Origin: Porticoccaceae bacterium
Lineage (GTDB): Bacteria; Pseudomonadota; Gammaproteobacteria; Pseudomonadales; Porticoccaceae
Assembly (NCBI GenBank): GCA_017858135.1
Contig: JAFMBY010000019.1
Location: 1 to 36,873, forward strand
Direction of reading: 5' to 3'
Length of the DNA stretch: 36,873 bases
Made by a program: the position numbers and the translations under genes. The notes below the pieces were generated by a model. The model saw only the letters and a list, made by a program, of their open reading frames with translations, had not been told where the DNA came from and searched no databases. Below, piece by piece: positions 19,554-29,484 of the stretch. Position 1 is the stretch's first letter. Every line of letters begins with the position of its first letter.

Positions 19554-19595
19554 AGTACTAAAGTATTAGTACTAAAGTGTTAGTACTTAAGTGCT
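19554..19595. repeat. Three tandem 14-bp imperfect repeats forming overlapping dyads
   Basis: AGTACTAAAGTATT | AGTACTAAAGTGTT | AGTACTTAAGTGCT. TACTAA-AGTA/AGTG-TTAGTA dyads span the unit junctions. Confidence 0.85.
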
Positions 19596-19781
19596 ATATG
19601 AGTGGCACTAAAAATCAACAAAAATGGCCCGTGGGCAGCCCGACAGAGCCTCAAGGGCAAACTAAGCCAAAGCAAATGTAAGATGTCAAGTGCGATAGAA
19701 AAATTCGCTGCAACTCATCATTGGTTAGAGATTTGCAGCTCACATTAAATCAATAAAAAAACACACTGCTCGAGATAAATT

Positions 19782-20018
19782 ATGCCAAATAAAGACTTAA
19801 CATCAGCAAATTCGGCAACTATTCATGGTACCGATCTGGAGGGGAGTTTCGCTGCCGGGCTGAGTGCCTTCGAATCGGTCTTTGACGCCATGAGCGAACA
19901 GGAAAAAAACAAGTTAATTAGCCTATTGCAGAATACTGTTGAAGAAATCATCAATGAGAGGCAGCCCAAAGAACATGGCGGGCTAGAAAAGAGCAGTCCA
20001 GAAAAAAACCCAGCCTAG
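19782..20018 (+). CDS. Small hypothetical protein (78 aa)
   Basis: ATG start, hydrophilic helical composition (FDAMSEQEKNKLISLLQNTVEEIINERQ), not overlapped by a better ORF. Confidence 0.55.
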   Translation: MPNKDLTSANSATIHGTDLEGSFAAGLSAFESVFDAMSEQEKNKLISLLQNTVEEIINERQPKEHGGLEKSSPEKNPA

Positions 20019-20059
20019 AGAAGCGTGACAGCGCTCAGAGCGCATCGTGATGCTAGGCT
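20012..20059. terminator. Composite hairpin between convergent genes; possible bidirectional terminator
   Basis: Outer arms AGCCTAG…CTAGGCT and inner GCGCTC-A-GAGCGC, lying between the 78-aa ORF and the XRE gene. T-rich sequence (AATTAAATTTTTC) lies to the right. Confidence 0.4.
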
Positions 20060-20069
20060 TGTGTAACCT

Positions 20070-20495
20070 TTAATCACAATTAAATTTTTCGGCTACCCTG
20101 GCAAATAATTTGCTTCGTTCGGCTTTGGTGAGACCAAGAATTCGATTATAAACATCGTCAACTGACTTGGAATTTTTCTTCGCCGTCTTTTGATTAGACG
20201 GAGTGCCATAAAGAGAATCAATCGGCACACCAAAATAGTTAGCAATACTAATCATTGAATCACGCCGCGGGTCTTGGGTGACTTGACTGAGGATTCGGTT
20301 AATTGTCGGCTGTGGCACACCCGTCGCTCTCGAGAGCCCACTTTGCGAAATACCTTCGCGTTTCATCAATCTCGCTAGTTCTTTACTCATCGTCTCATCC
20401 ATCCATAAGCGGATATGCGTTCCACTATCCATTGATGTATTACTATTAGGTGACTTTCGGATCATTTGCCAGTTTTTTACGTCCAATAGCAACAA
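20070..20495 (-). CDS. XRE-family helix-turn-helix regulator
   Basis: HTH ELARLMKREGISQSGLSRATGVPQPTINRILSQ…SMISIANYFGVPIDSLYG. Start uncertain; internal ATGs at 20402 and 20390 are plausible. Confidence 0.8.
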   Translation of the reverse strand: MLLLDVKNWQMIRKSPNSNTSMDSGTHIRLWMDETMSKELARLMKREGISQSGLSRATGVPQPTINRILSQVTQDPRRDSMISIANYFGVPIDSLYGTPSNQKTAKKNSKSVDDVYNRILGLTKAERSKLFARVAEKFNCD

Positions 20496-20501
20496 TAACC
20501 G

Positions 20502-21362
20502 TTATATTTCAATGGCCTGAAGAATGTCAGGCCTATCGGTGATGATACCGCTGACACCTAAGTCGATCAAGTCGATCATCTCTTGCGGATCATTAATGGT
20601 CCAAACATCGACTCTTAAGTTAAGCTCGTTAGCAGCCTTTAACAGCGACTTGGAAATCAACGTCACACCATAATATTCTGGTGGTAACTGGACTGAATAA
20701 CCCGGCGAATTGTAGAGATGAGCAAGACCTATCCAACTCAGCAGAACCAACGTTCGGGCTTCTTCCTCTCCGAGCGAGGTAGGCACGTCTGGGCACAGTT
20801 GACGAAATGCCTGCAACACCGATGAATAAAAAGAACCGACTATTACTTGATCTTGCAAACCATGGGCTAACACCAACTGACACAACCGAATACCCGTCTC
20901 AATATCATCAGGCTTTAACTCGATTAAAAATCGTTTGTCGGGCAAGGCAACAAAAAGTGATTCTAATGTGGGGATGCTAATCCCGTCGGGAGCCACTTTG
21001 TCAGGGTAGTCAGTCTCATGAAAGCCGACCTTATAAGCTTGCAATTCGGCCAGCGTCATAGCGGCAATCAAACCGCTGCCATTGGTGGTCGCATCAATTG
21101 TTTCATCGTGTCTGACCACAACAATATTATCCGCACTTAAATGTACATCCAGCTCAATAATATCAGCACCGACGGCGACGGCATTGAGCGCGCCTTCCAA
21201 GGTATTACCCGGCAACAACTCGCGCCCGGTGCCATGAGCAATATTACTGAAGCTTTGACTCTCATAGAAAGCAATGGTTGGCACACGATTGGAAGTGGGC
21301 AGCATAAGAAGCACCCCGTACACCAGTGCCAGACAGATTAACGTATAAAGGATCTTACGCAT
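20502..21362 (-). CDS. Glycerophosphodiester phosphodiesterase family protein with N-terminal membrane anchor or signal
   Basis: IAHGTGRELLPGNTLEGALNAVAVGADIIELDVHLSADNIVVVRHDETIDATTNG…VDVWTINDPQEMIDLIDLGVSGIITDRPDIL. Confidence 0.92.
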   Translation of the reverse strand: MRKILYTLICLALVYGVLLMLPTSNRVPTIAFYESQSFSNIAHGTGRELLPGNTLEGALNAVAVGADIIELDVHLSADNIVVVRHDETIDATTNGSGLIAAMTLAELQAYKVGFHETDYPDKVAPDGISIPTLESLFVALPDKRFLIELKPDDIETGIRLCQLVLAHGLQDQVIVGSFYSSVLQAFRQLCPDVPTSLGEEEARTLVLLSWIGLAHLYNSPGYSVQLPPEYYGVTLISKSLLKAANELNLRVDVWTINDPQEMIDLIDLGVSGIITDRPDILQAIEI

Positions 21363-21496
21363 AAGAGTTTACGCTCTATATTGGTGCGGTTATCGTAACC
21401 GATCAAACAGGCCTTGCAACCAGATTTTTATCTCGCCTCCCCAAAGGCTTGCAGCAACGAGCAGGCCAACAAGGGTTGCTAGTCAAACAATTTGTA

Positions 21497-23434
21497 TTAT
21501 CTGTTTTTTCGGTTGGCAATCAGCTCATCAACCACCGCTGGATCTGCCAGTGTCGAGGTATCACCCAAGCTATCGAGTTCATTGGAGGCAACTTTACGCA
21601 AAATCCGTCGCATTATCTTTCCCGATCGAGTCTTGGGCAATCCCGGCGCCCACTGAATGATATCCGGCTTGGCGATCGGGCCAATTTCTTTGACGCAGAG
21701 TGCAATCAACTCAAGGCGCAGCTCCTCGTCTGGTTCAACGCCATTCATGGGCGTGACATAACAGTAGATACCCTGCCCTTTAATATCGTGAGGAAAACCC
21801 ACGACCGCTGCTTCAGCAATTTTCTCGTGTAGCACCAGGGCGCTCTCAACCTCAGCAGTACCCATACGATGGCCTGAAATATTCAGCACGTCATCGACAC
21901 GACCGGTAATCCAGTAGTAGCCATCTTCATCTCGGCGAGCACCATCACCCGTAAAATAATAGCCCGGGTAGGGTTTAAAGTAAGTCTCGACAAAGCGCTG
22001 GTGATCACCATAGATAGTGCGAATTTGGCTCGGCCAAGAGGCCTTAATCATCAGCAATCCCTCCCCTTCACCATCGATTTCTCGATTTTCGGCATCCAGC
22101 AAAACTGGCTGCACACCAAAAAATGGCCGTGTTGCAGAACCCGGCTTTAGCGCCGTGGCGCCGGGCAGAGGCGTCAACATATGAGCACCGGTTTCAGTTT
22201 GCCACCAGGTATCGACGATCGGGCAGCGAGAATCGCCCACCACGCGGTAATACCATTCCCAGGCTTCAGGGTTGATCGGTTCACCGACCGTACCAAGTAG
22301 TTTCAGCGAGCTGCGTGACGAACTGGTAACAAAACTATCGCCACTGCCCATTAATGATCGAATGGCGGTTGGCGCAGTATAAAATTGATTGACCTGATGT
22401 TTGTCGATGACCCGCCAAAATCTCGAGGCATCCGGATAGGTTGGCACCCCTTCGAACATCAGCGTAGTAGCGCCATTACAAAGTGGCCCATACAAAATAT
22501 AACTGTGTCCGGTCACCCAACCGACATCTGCCGTACACCAAAAGACATCACCATCTTTATAGTCGAAGGTGTATTTATGGGTCATCGCAGCCATCAAAAG
22601 ATAACCTGCCGTGGTGTGCACAACCCCTTTGGGCTTGCCGGTAGAACCCGAGGTATAGAGGATAAACAGCGGATCTTCGGCGTCCATAATTTCCGGCGAA
22701 CAATCTGCAGAAACAGACTCGATCGCCTCCTGATACCAGACATCTCTGTTTTCCAGCCAATCTATGCTGCCACCAGTGCGGTTCACAACCAGACAGGTGT
22801 GAACATTGGGACAGTTGGCTAGCGCTTTGTCAGTGTTGGCCTTGAGCGGAATCGCCTTGCCTGCGCGCAAACCTTCATCTGCAGTAATCACCACCTGACA
22901 GTCTGAATCGAGAATGCGGTCTTTTAATGCGTCGGGCGAAAAACCACCAAATACTACGGAATGCACGGCACCGATACGCGCACAGGCGAGCATCGCATAG
23001 GCGGCTTCAGGAATCATTGGCATATAAATACACACTCGATCGCCTTTCTTTACCCCGCGCTCTCGCAACACATTGCCCAGACGCGACACCTGCTGGTGAA
23101 GCTGCGCATAGCTGATGTGGGCAGCATCGGCAGGATCATCGCCCTCCCAAATAATCGCCGTCTGCTCTGCTCTAGCGAGCAAATGACGATCGATACAATT
23201 TGCCGCCACATTGAGTTTGCCACCCTCGAACCATGTCGCTTGCCCACTCTGTATCTCACTTCTAGAGACCGTTTCCCATGGCGCATTCCAGGTTAAGAAT
23301 TGCGTCGCCTGATCCGCCCAAAACTGATCGGGATTATCGACTGACTGGCGATACATCGCCTCATAGGTGGCCTGATCAATCCAGGCTGTATCGGACCATT
23401 GCTGGGGAACTGGATGAGTTGAGAAATCTGACAT
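21497..23434 (-). CDS. acs: Acetyl-CoA synthetase (acetate-CoA ligase)
   Basis: 645 aa; [78 protein letters not shown]. Confidence 0.97.
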   Translation of the reverse strand: MSDFSTHPVPQQWSDTAWIDQATYEAMYRQSVDNPDQFWADQATQFLTWNAPWETVSRSEIQSGQATWFEGGKLNVAANCIDRHLLARAEQTAIIWEGDDPADAAHISYAQLHQQVSRLGNVLRERGVKKGDRVCIYMPMIPEAAYAMLACARIGAVHSVVFGGFSPDALKDRILDSDCQVVITADEGLRAGKAIPLKANTDKALANCPNVHTCLVVNRTGGSIDWLENRDVWYQEAIESVSADCSPEIMDAEDPLFILYTSGSTGKPKGVVHTTAGYLLMAAMTHKYTFDYKDGDVFWCTADVGWVTGHSYILYGPLCNGATTLMFEGVPTYPDASRFWRVIDKHQVNQFYTAPTAIRSLMGSGDSFVTSSSRSSLKLLGTVGEPINPEAWEWYYRVVGDSRCPIVDTWWQTETGAHMLTPLPGATALKPGSATRPFFGVQPVLLDAENREIDGEGEGLLMIKASWPSQIRTIYGDHQRFVETYFKPYPGYYFTGDGARRDEDGYYWITGRVDDVLNISGHRMGTAEVESALVLHEKIAEAAVVGFPHDIKGQGIYCYVTPMNGVEPDEELRLELIALCVKEIGPIAKPDIIQWAPGLPKTRSGKIMRRILRKVASNELDSLGDTSTLADPAVVDELIANRKNR

Positions 23435-23586
23435 GGAGCGCCGCCCTCACAGAGTAAAGTGGGTTAAATTAAATAAGGTCAGTCTAGTGGAAAGCGGCCG
23501 CTTTACTCAAGTTTATGTGACGAATAGCGATGATTCTCAAGACCGATGCCGGCGCCACAAAAAGCGCCGATATGACGATCAAGTGA

Positions 23587-24444
23587 TTAATTGGTGCGCG
23601 GATAACGGGTTGGCTTGAGGCTATTTTTAATTTTTTCTAGGTGTGGTAAAAAATCTGGACCACGGCGCAGCGTTACGCCTGTGGCGAGAACATCGAGTAT
23701 GACCAGGTGCACAATTCGCGAGGTCATCGGCATATACTCATCGGTATTCTCCGGGACGTCCACATCCAAAGTTACACTACTGACCCGAGCCAGCGGCGAA
23801 TCCGGTGCGGTTAAGCCAATGACGGTTGAGCCATTTGCCCTTGCGATTTCTGCGATCTCGACAACCTCTTTGGTTCGTCCAGTATGGGAGATAAAAAAGA
23901 ACACGTCGCCGGTACTGCCGGTGGACGCCAACATACGTTGCATTAAGACATCGTCGTGAAAAGACACCGGCAAATTAAAGCGAAAGAATTTGTTCTCCGC
24001 ATCTCTGGCTACCGAGCCCGATGCGCCAACACCAAAAAAATAGATGCGCTTGGCCTGAATCAGCTTATCCACCACCTGGTTGACTCTAGTGTGACTGATC
24101 TTGTCACGCACCATCGCCAGATTATTAATCGTGGCATCAAAGATCTTTGGGGTGTAGCTGCTCACCTCATCATCTGGATCGACATTGCGATTAACAAAGC
24201 GCACACCACTCACCAGCGCCTTGGCCAGTTTGAGTTTAAAGTCGGGAAATCCAGCGGCATTAAAGCGCTTACAGAAACGATTGACGCTGGGCTCACTGAC
24301 CTCGGCTGCTTTCGCCAGGGCGGCAATGCTCGATTGAGTTGCACCATCTGGGTCGGCGAGAATGACTTTTGCCACTTTGCTCTCAGACTTATTTAGATTC
24401 GGCAATTCGTCGGCAATAATATTAATCAAATTTTGTGCATGCAT
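23587..24444 (-). CDS. hexR: RpiR/MurR-family transcriptional regulator HexR
   Basis: N-terminal RpiR HTH (SIAALAKAAEVSEPSVNRFCKRFNAAGFPDFKLKLAKAL) plus SIS domain; divergent from gap-pyk and close to the ED operon. Confidence 0.93.
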   Translation of the reverse strand: MHAQNLINIIADELPNLNKSESKVAKVILADPDGATQSSIAALAKAAEVSEPSVNRFCKRFNAAGFPDFKLKLAKALVSGVRFVNRNVDPDDEVSSYTPKIFDATINNLAMVRDKISHTRVNQVVDKLIQAKRIYFFGVGASGSVARDAENKFFRFNLPVSFHDDVLMQRMLASTGSTGDVFFFISHTGRTKEVVEIAEIARANGSTVIGLTAPDSPLARVSSVTLDVDVPENTDEYMPMTSRIVHLVILDVLATGVTLRRGPDFLPHLEKIKNSLKPTRYPRTN

Positions 24445-24620
24445 CGCTACAAAGCCCTCAGCTTTTCGTCTTTCTACGCAGTCAAAGCCGTTAGTTTAAG
24501 GTTTTTAGGTGGAAATGTCCGCTTTGCGAAGACGCTGATAAGACTATTTCACGGCAATGTCACTAGAACACTATAAAATCACATAAATACGTATTTTTAA
24601 CCAACTAAAGCCCCATTTAA

Positions 24621-24649
24621 TTGCCTGCAAGATCGAAAAAGCCTATAAT
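24621..24649 (+). promoter_or_regulatory. Putative sigma70 promoter of gap-pyk
   Basis: TTGCCT (24621-24626), 17-bp spacer, perfect TATAAT (24644-24649). Confidence 0.7.
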
Positions 24650-24652
24650 TTA

Positions 24653-24667
24653 CGTAAGTTTACTACA
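24653..24667. promoter_or_regulatory. Putative HexR operator overlapping the predicted gap transcription start
   Basis: CGTAAGTTTACTACA matches 13/15 positions of the HexR palindrome TGTARTNNNAYTACA; just downstream of the -10. Confidence 0.6.
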
Positions 24668-24686
24668 TTATTAAGAGAGTGCCTTT

Positions 24687-25715
24687 ATGTACAGAATCGC
24701 TATCAACGGCTTTGGCCGCATCGGCCGCAATATCGTCCGCGCCCTCTATGAACGCCCAGAGTTGCAAAAGCAAATCCAAATTGTCGCGATCAATGATCTC
24801 GGCAGCCTTGAGATTAACGCACACCTGCTGCAATTTGATACGGTCCACGGTCGCTTTAATCAGCAAGTTGAAATCACCGACAACGCTATCATTATTAACG
24901 GCGACGTCATCAACTGGTCAAGTGAGCGCAATCCAGCCGATTTGCCCTGGTCTGACTTGGCGGTTGATCTGGTCTGTGAGTGCACCGGTGTGTTCACCAG
25001 TCGCGAGAAGGCCGCACTCCACTTGGATGCTGGCGCCAAAAAAGTACTCATCTCGGCCCCCGGATCAAACGTTGATGCGACCGTCGTCTACGGCGTCAAT
25101 GACCAGATTATTGATGGATCGCAAGATATCGTTTCAAACGCCTCTTGCACCACCAATTGTCTGGCACCCATGGTTCAACCATTACAGGAAAGCCTTGGCA
25201 TTCTCAGTGGTTACATGACGACAGTCCATGCCTTCACTAACGACCAACAACTCAGTGATGTCTGCCATTCAGATGTTTATCGTGCTAGATCAGCAACCCA
25301 ATCGATGATTCCAACCAAAACTGGAGCAGCGGCGGCAATCGGCCTGGTGTTGCCAGAGCTGGCTGGAAAACTAGATGGACTGGCGGTGCGTGTACCAACC
25401 ATTAATGTCTCTCTGGTTGATCTAACTTTTAATGCCGGCCGCGAAACGTCGGTTGAAGAAGTGAATGGTCTACTGCTCAAGGCATCGCAAGGGTCATTGA
25501 AGTCGGTCCTCTGCTACAACGACAAACCTCTGGTTTCCATCGACTTTAATCACACTCCATTCTCGTGTAATTTTGACGCCACTCAGACCCGCGTCAATGG
25601 CTCACTGGTCAAAGTGATGGCTTGGTATGACAACGAGTGGGGCTTCTCCAATCGCATGCTCGACAATTCCCTAGTGTTGTTAAGTAGCGCTATCGAGAAA
25701 CAAGATGCCGCGTAG
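24687..25715 (+). CDS. gap: Glyceraldehyde-3-phosphate dehydrogenase, type I
   Basis: [79 protein letters not shown]. Confidence 0.96.
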   Translation: MYRIAINGFGRIGRNIVRALYERPELQKQIQIVAINDLGSLEINAHLLQFDTVHGRFNQQVEITDNAIIINGDVINWSSERNPADLPWSDLAVDLVCECTGVFTSREKAALHLDAGAKKVLISAPGSNVDATVVYGVNDQIIDGSQDIVSNASCTTNCLAPMVQPLQESLGILSGYMTTVHAFTNDQQLSDVCHSDVYRARSATQSMIPTKTGAAAAIGLVLPELAGKLDGLAVRVPTINVSLVDLTFNAGRETSVEEVNGLLLKASQGSLKSVLCYNDKPLVSIDFNHTPFSCNFDATQTRVNGSLVKVMAWYDNEWGFSNRMLDNSLVLLSSAIEKQDAA

Positions 25716-27150
25716 AACCAAGATTCTCGCAACGCTCGGCCCAGCCAGTCACGATGAGCAGGCTATTCGCGGACTGATTATCGCTGGCGTCAATGTCTTT
25801 CGCCTGAATTTCTCTCATGGCAGCGCTGAAGAGCACTGCCTGCGGGCGGCAATGATTCGCAAAATTGCCCGCGAGCTTGCCATACCGGTGGGTATACTCT
25901 GCGACATGCAGGGTCCTAAGATTCGTATTGGCAGCTTTATCAATGATATGAAAATTGATTTAGCCGAAAACGATACCTTTGTTCTGAACAGCCAAATTGG
26001 TGTTGATTCAGGCGACCAGAACGGCGTTCATATCGACAGCGACCTGCTCGACGACATCAATGCTGGCGACACCCTCTTGCTGGATGACGGCCGAATGACT
26101 TTTGCTGTCGAATCGCGCAACCCTCACTCGGTAACCTGTCGCGTCGTTCAAGGCGGCGTGCTATCGAGCAAAAAAGGGGTCAATAAATTTGGTGGCGGCC
26201 TCTCTGCGCCCGCACTGACCGAAAAAGACAAGGCCGATATCAAAACGGCGGCGGCGCTGAACACAGATTACTTGGCCATCTCATTTGTGCGCTCAAAGGA
26301 CGATATTGAAGAGACCCGCGAGTTGCTAGTTGCAGCCGGCAGTGGCGCTCATATTATTGCCAAAATTGAGCGCGCAGAGGCGATTACTGATGAATTTTTG
26401 CCCGGCATTATTGCCAGCGCCGATGGCGTGATGGTTGCCCGAGGTGATCTCGGCGTTGAGATTGGCGACGCCAATCTGGTGGCTGTGCAAAAACAACTGA
26501 TTGAAGCCGCCAACACTGCTAACAAAGTGGTGATCACGGCCACTCAGATGATGGAGTCGATGATCACTGCTTCAACACCAACTCGAGCAGAAGTGTTCGA
26601 TGTTGCTAACGCCGTGCTCGACGGTACCGATGCCGTCATGCTGTCGGCAGAAACGGCGGCCGGCAAGTACCCCATTGAAACGGTCAAAGCCATGGTGCGA
26701 ATCATTGAAGGGGCCGAACGGCATCCTCTGGCCCAGCGCTCCAAGCATAGAATTGATCAGACATTCTCGAGCATAGATGAATCTCTGGCTCTGGCTGCTA
26801 TGTATGTCGCCAACCACCTGGAAGGCGTTAAAGCGGTTATCTGTATGACGGCGACCGGCTTTGCACCGCTGATTATGTCGAGAATTACCTCTTCGCTGCC
26901 AATCTATGCGATGGCGGAAAAGCTTGGCACTTGCGAGATCACGTCACTCTACAAAGGCGTAATACCTGTCCCCTTTCAAGCATCAGAGTTAGACCCATCT
27001 CAGGTTAATCACCGTGCCGTCGAAACTCTGCGCGAGCACAATGTTGTTGGCGATGGTGACTTGGTACTGATTACCAAAGGGGATTTTGTCAATGTGCACG
27101 GCGGCACCAATACATTAAAAATTGTTCGAGTTGGCGACATTATTCAATAG
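25705..27150 (+). CDS. pyk: Pyruvate kinase
   Basis: [73 protein letters not shown]. Overlaps gap by 11 nt. Confidence 0.97.
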   Translation: MPRRTKILATLGPASHDEQAIRGLIIAGVNVFRLNFSHGSAEEHCLRAAMIRKIARELAIPVGILCDMQGPKIRIGSFINDMKIDLAENDTFVLNSQIGVDSGDQNGVHIDSDLLDDINAGDTLLLDDGRMTFAVESRNPHSVTCRVVQGGVLSSKKGVNKFGGGLSAPALTEKDKADIKTAAALNTDYLAISFVRSKDDIEETRELLVAAGSGAHIIAKIERAEAITDEFLPGIIASADGVMVARGDLGVEIGDANLVAVQKQLIEAANTANKVVITATQMMESMITASTPTRAEVFDVANAVLDGTDAVMLSAETAAGKYPIETVKAMVRIIEGAERHPLAQRSKHRIDQTFSSIDESLALAAMYVANHLEGVKAVICMTATGFAPLIMSRITSSLPIYAMAEKLGTCEITSLYKGVIPVPFQASELDPSQVNHRAVETLREHNVVGDGDLVLITKGDFVNVHGGTNTLKIVRVGDIIQ

Positions 27151-27229
27151 CCAAGTCGAAAAACCGTCTCTTCCAGGCCATGGATGGCCACCTAATTCAC
27201 CCGTCAAATCAACGGCTGCGTGAACCTTA

Positions 27230-27922
27230 TTACTGAGCCCAGTAAATCGTTACAGGGGTGACCTGCTGCTGGAGAACAGCGCGAATAGGTAATTCCATTA
27301 CGTCATCACCAGCACTGGCTTGAGTCAGCACCTGCTGCTTACTGGCACCGCTGATATGGATAATAATAGATTGGCTTTTCAACAGTCGCGGCAGTGTCAT
27401 GCTCATGCGCTGATGGGGAGCATGCAATGGCGTAACGGCAATACAGTCTAGGCCCGAGTTCATATCCAGCCCTCGCTCTAGCGCTTCAGACTCAGGAAAT
27501 AATGAAGCCGTGTGGCCATCATCGCCCATGCCCAGAATAACCACCGTAAAGCGTTTAATAGGGCTCAACGCTCGCTGACACGCCACTTCACCCTCCAGCG
27601 CATTTTCTGCGCTGTTTTTGAGTGCCAAGTAATGCGCCTTGTGAGCTTTATTGATCAACAGATTGTCACGCACTAACTTTTCATTGCTGTCGGCATGATC
27701 GGCATTCACCCAGCGCTCATCGGCTAGAGCGACGGTCACCTTTGACCAGTCGAGCTCTTGCTGCGATAACTGGTGAAAAAAGCCCACTGGTGTGCGCCCG
27801 CCGGAGACAACCAGAGACGCGCTACCCTGAGTCTCAATCGCCTCACGTAGCAAACTACTAACCTTTTCCGTCAGCGCGGCATCAAGAGCTGAGGTGTTTT
27901 CAAATTTAAGCATCGACATCAT
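27230..27922 (-). CDS. pgl: 6-phosphogluconolactonase
   Basis: LVVSGGRTPVGFFHQLS, ALADERWVNADHADSNEKLVRDNLL, VILGMGDDGHTASLFPES; follows zwf. Confidence 0.95.
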   Translation of the reverse strand: MMSMLKFENTSALDAALTEKVSSLLREAIETQGSASLVVSGGRTPVGFFHQLSQQELDWSKVTVALADERWVNADHADSNEKLVRDNLLINKAHKAHYLALKNSAENALEGEVACQRALSPIKRFTVVILGMGDDGHTASLFPESEALERGLDMNSGLDCIAVTPLHAPHQRMSMTLPRLLKSQSIIIHISGASKQQVLTQASAGDDVMELPIRAVLQQQVTPVTIYWAQ

Positions 27923-27932
27923 CGTTAACCTA

Positions 27933-29393
27933 TTACGCTTCGTACCAACTGCGCTGATCTTTTTCCATCAACATATCAGCCTTTGATGGACCCCAGGTTC
28001 CCGCACTGTACGACTTGGTGCCGACTTTCTTTTCAGCCCAGGAATCTAACAGCTGGTCACACCAGCGCCAAGAGGCTTCAATTTCGTCACGACTGACAAA
28101 CAGCCACTGATCGCCTTTGATCACTTCTAAAAACAGTCGCTCGTAGGCATCGGCAATTCTCGACTCGCCGGAAGAATCAAAGAAATCTAGATTTAAGGTG
28201 CGCTTTTCAAGACTTAAACGCTCTTTGAGGCTCTGCTTTTTCGAGAACATTTCAAGCTCAATACCCTCATTTGGCTGCAAGCGAATCACCAGACGATTTT
28301 GTGCATCGCCATCTTTATCAGGGAAAATAGCATGCGGAATTTCTTTGTAGGTAATCACCACCTGGGTGACCTTATCCTGCATGCGCTTACCGGTGCGCAG
28401 ATAAAATGGCACCCCGGCCCAACGCCAGTTGTCGATGTAGGCCTTGAGCGCAACAAAGGTCTCGGTGTCATTACTGCTCTCTTGACTGCCCTCTTCTTCC
28501 ATGTAGCCAACCACCGGCTCACCGGCAATCCAACCAGCGGAGTATTGACCCCGCACAGACTGCTCGAGCACATTGGCGCCGTCAATCGGGCTCAGCGCGC
28601 GCAATATCTTAACTTTCTCGGCGCGAATCTCGTCCGCTTGAAGTGAATTTGGCGGCTCCATCGCCACCATGCAGAGCAGTTGCAAGAGATGGTTTTGAAT
28701 CATATCGCGCAGCTGTCCAACATTGTCGTAGTAGCCCCAGCGCCCTTCGATGCCGACTGTTTCACCAACAGTAATCTGGACATGATCAACACAGGTATTG
28801 TCCCACTGAGAGTTGATCATACGGTTGGCAAAACGCAGCGCCAGCAAGTTCTGAACGGTCTCTTTACCGAGATAGTGGTCGATACGGTAGATATTGCGCT
28901 CATCAAAATGTTCGCCAACCGTAGTGTTGACTTCACGAGAACTCTTGAGATCCTTACCAATTGGTTTTTCCAAGACAATGCGCGCCAGCTTGTCAACACA
29001 GCCCGCGGCATCGAGATGCTTGCAAATAGACCCATATAGACTCGGCGGCGTGGCGAGGTAATAGATTGCCGTACGCTTTTCGACCAGCCACTCTTTGAGG
29101 GCGAGAAAATCTTTTTTGTGCGAAAAGTCGACTTTGATATAGCTCATGCGACGACTGAATCTGCGCCAAGCGGCATCATCCCAATCACTGGCAGGAACAA
29201 CTTTTTGCAATCCTTCCTGAATCTTAGCAATGAATTCTTGACTGCTGATATCTTCGCGCGCCAACCCCGCTATACGAGCGCTATCACCCAACAGACCGGC
29301 TCTATCCAGCTGGTAGAGAGCGGGAAATAATTTACGCTCGGAGAGATCACCGCGCGCACCAAAGATTACCAAGTCGATATTACTGTTCATCAC
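27933..29393 (-). CDS. zwf: Glucose-6-phosphate 1-dehydrogenase
   Basis: IFGARGDLSERKLFPALYQL, VLEKPIGKDLKSS, RIDHYLGKETVQNLLALRFAN. Confidence 0.97.
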   Translation of the reverse strand: MMNSNIDLVIFGARGDLSERKLFPALYQLDRAGLLGDSARIAGLAREDISSQEFIAKIQEGLQKVVPASDWDDAAWRRFSRRMSYIKVDFSHKKDFLALKEWLVEKRTAIYYLATPPSLYGSICKHLDAAGCVDKLARIVLEKPIGKDLKSSREVNTTVGEHFDERNIYRIDHYLGKETVQNLLALRFANRMINSQWDNTCVDHVQITVGETVGIEGRWGYYDNVGQLRDMIQNHLLQLLCMVAMEPPNSLQADEIRAEKVKILRALSPIDGANVLEQSVRGQYSAGWIAGEPVVGYMEEEGSQESSNDTETFVALKAYIDNWRWAGVPFYLRTGKRMQDKVTQVVITYKEIPHAIFPDKDGDAQNRLVIRLQPNEGIELEMFSKKQSLKERLSLEKRTLNLDFFDSSGESRIADAYERLFLEVIKGDQWLFVSRDEIEASWRWCDQLLDSWAEKKVGTKSYSAGTWGPSKADMLMEKDQRSWYEA

Positions 29394-29484
29394 AAACCTC
29401 AGAGTTGCAGCGAAACGCTGTCATTTACTTGCCTGTCTATATCCCACCGGTCTACTATCTATGCGGCGATTACTCGCTGATCAA

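Noticed and set aside
19554-19595. Possible CRISPR-like repeat array
   Set aside because: Units are 14 bp, directly abutting and without spacers; better explained as tandem regulator half-sites.
19554-19595. TrpR operator
   Set aside because: Half-sites resemble TACTAGT only partly and the spacing does not match the canonical TrpR dyad; no trp genes nearby.
22385-23296. Several plus-strand ORFs of 62-145 aa opposite acs
   Set aside because: Antisense to a well-supported acetyl-CoA synthetase; composition typical of shadow ORFs.
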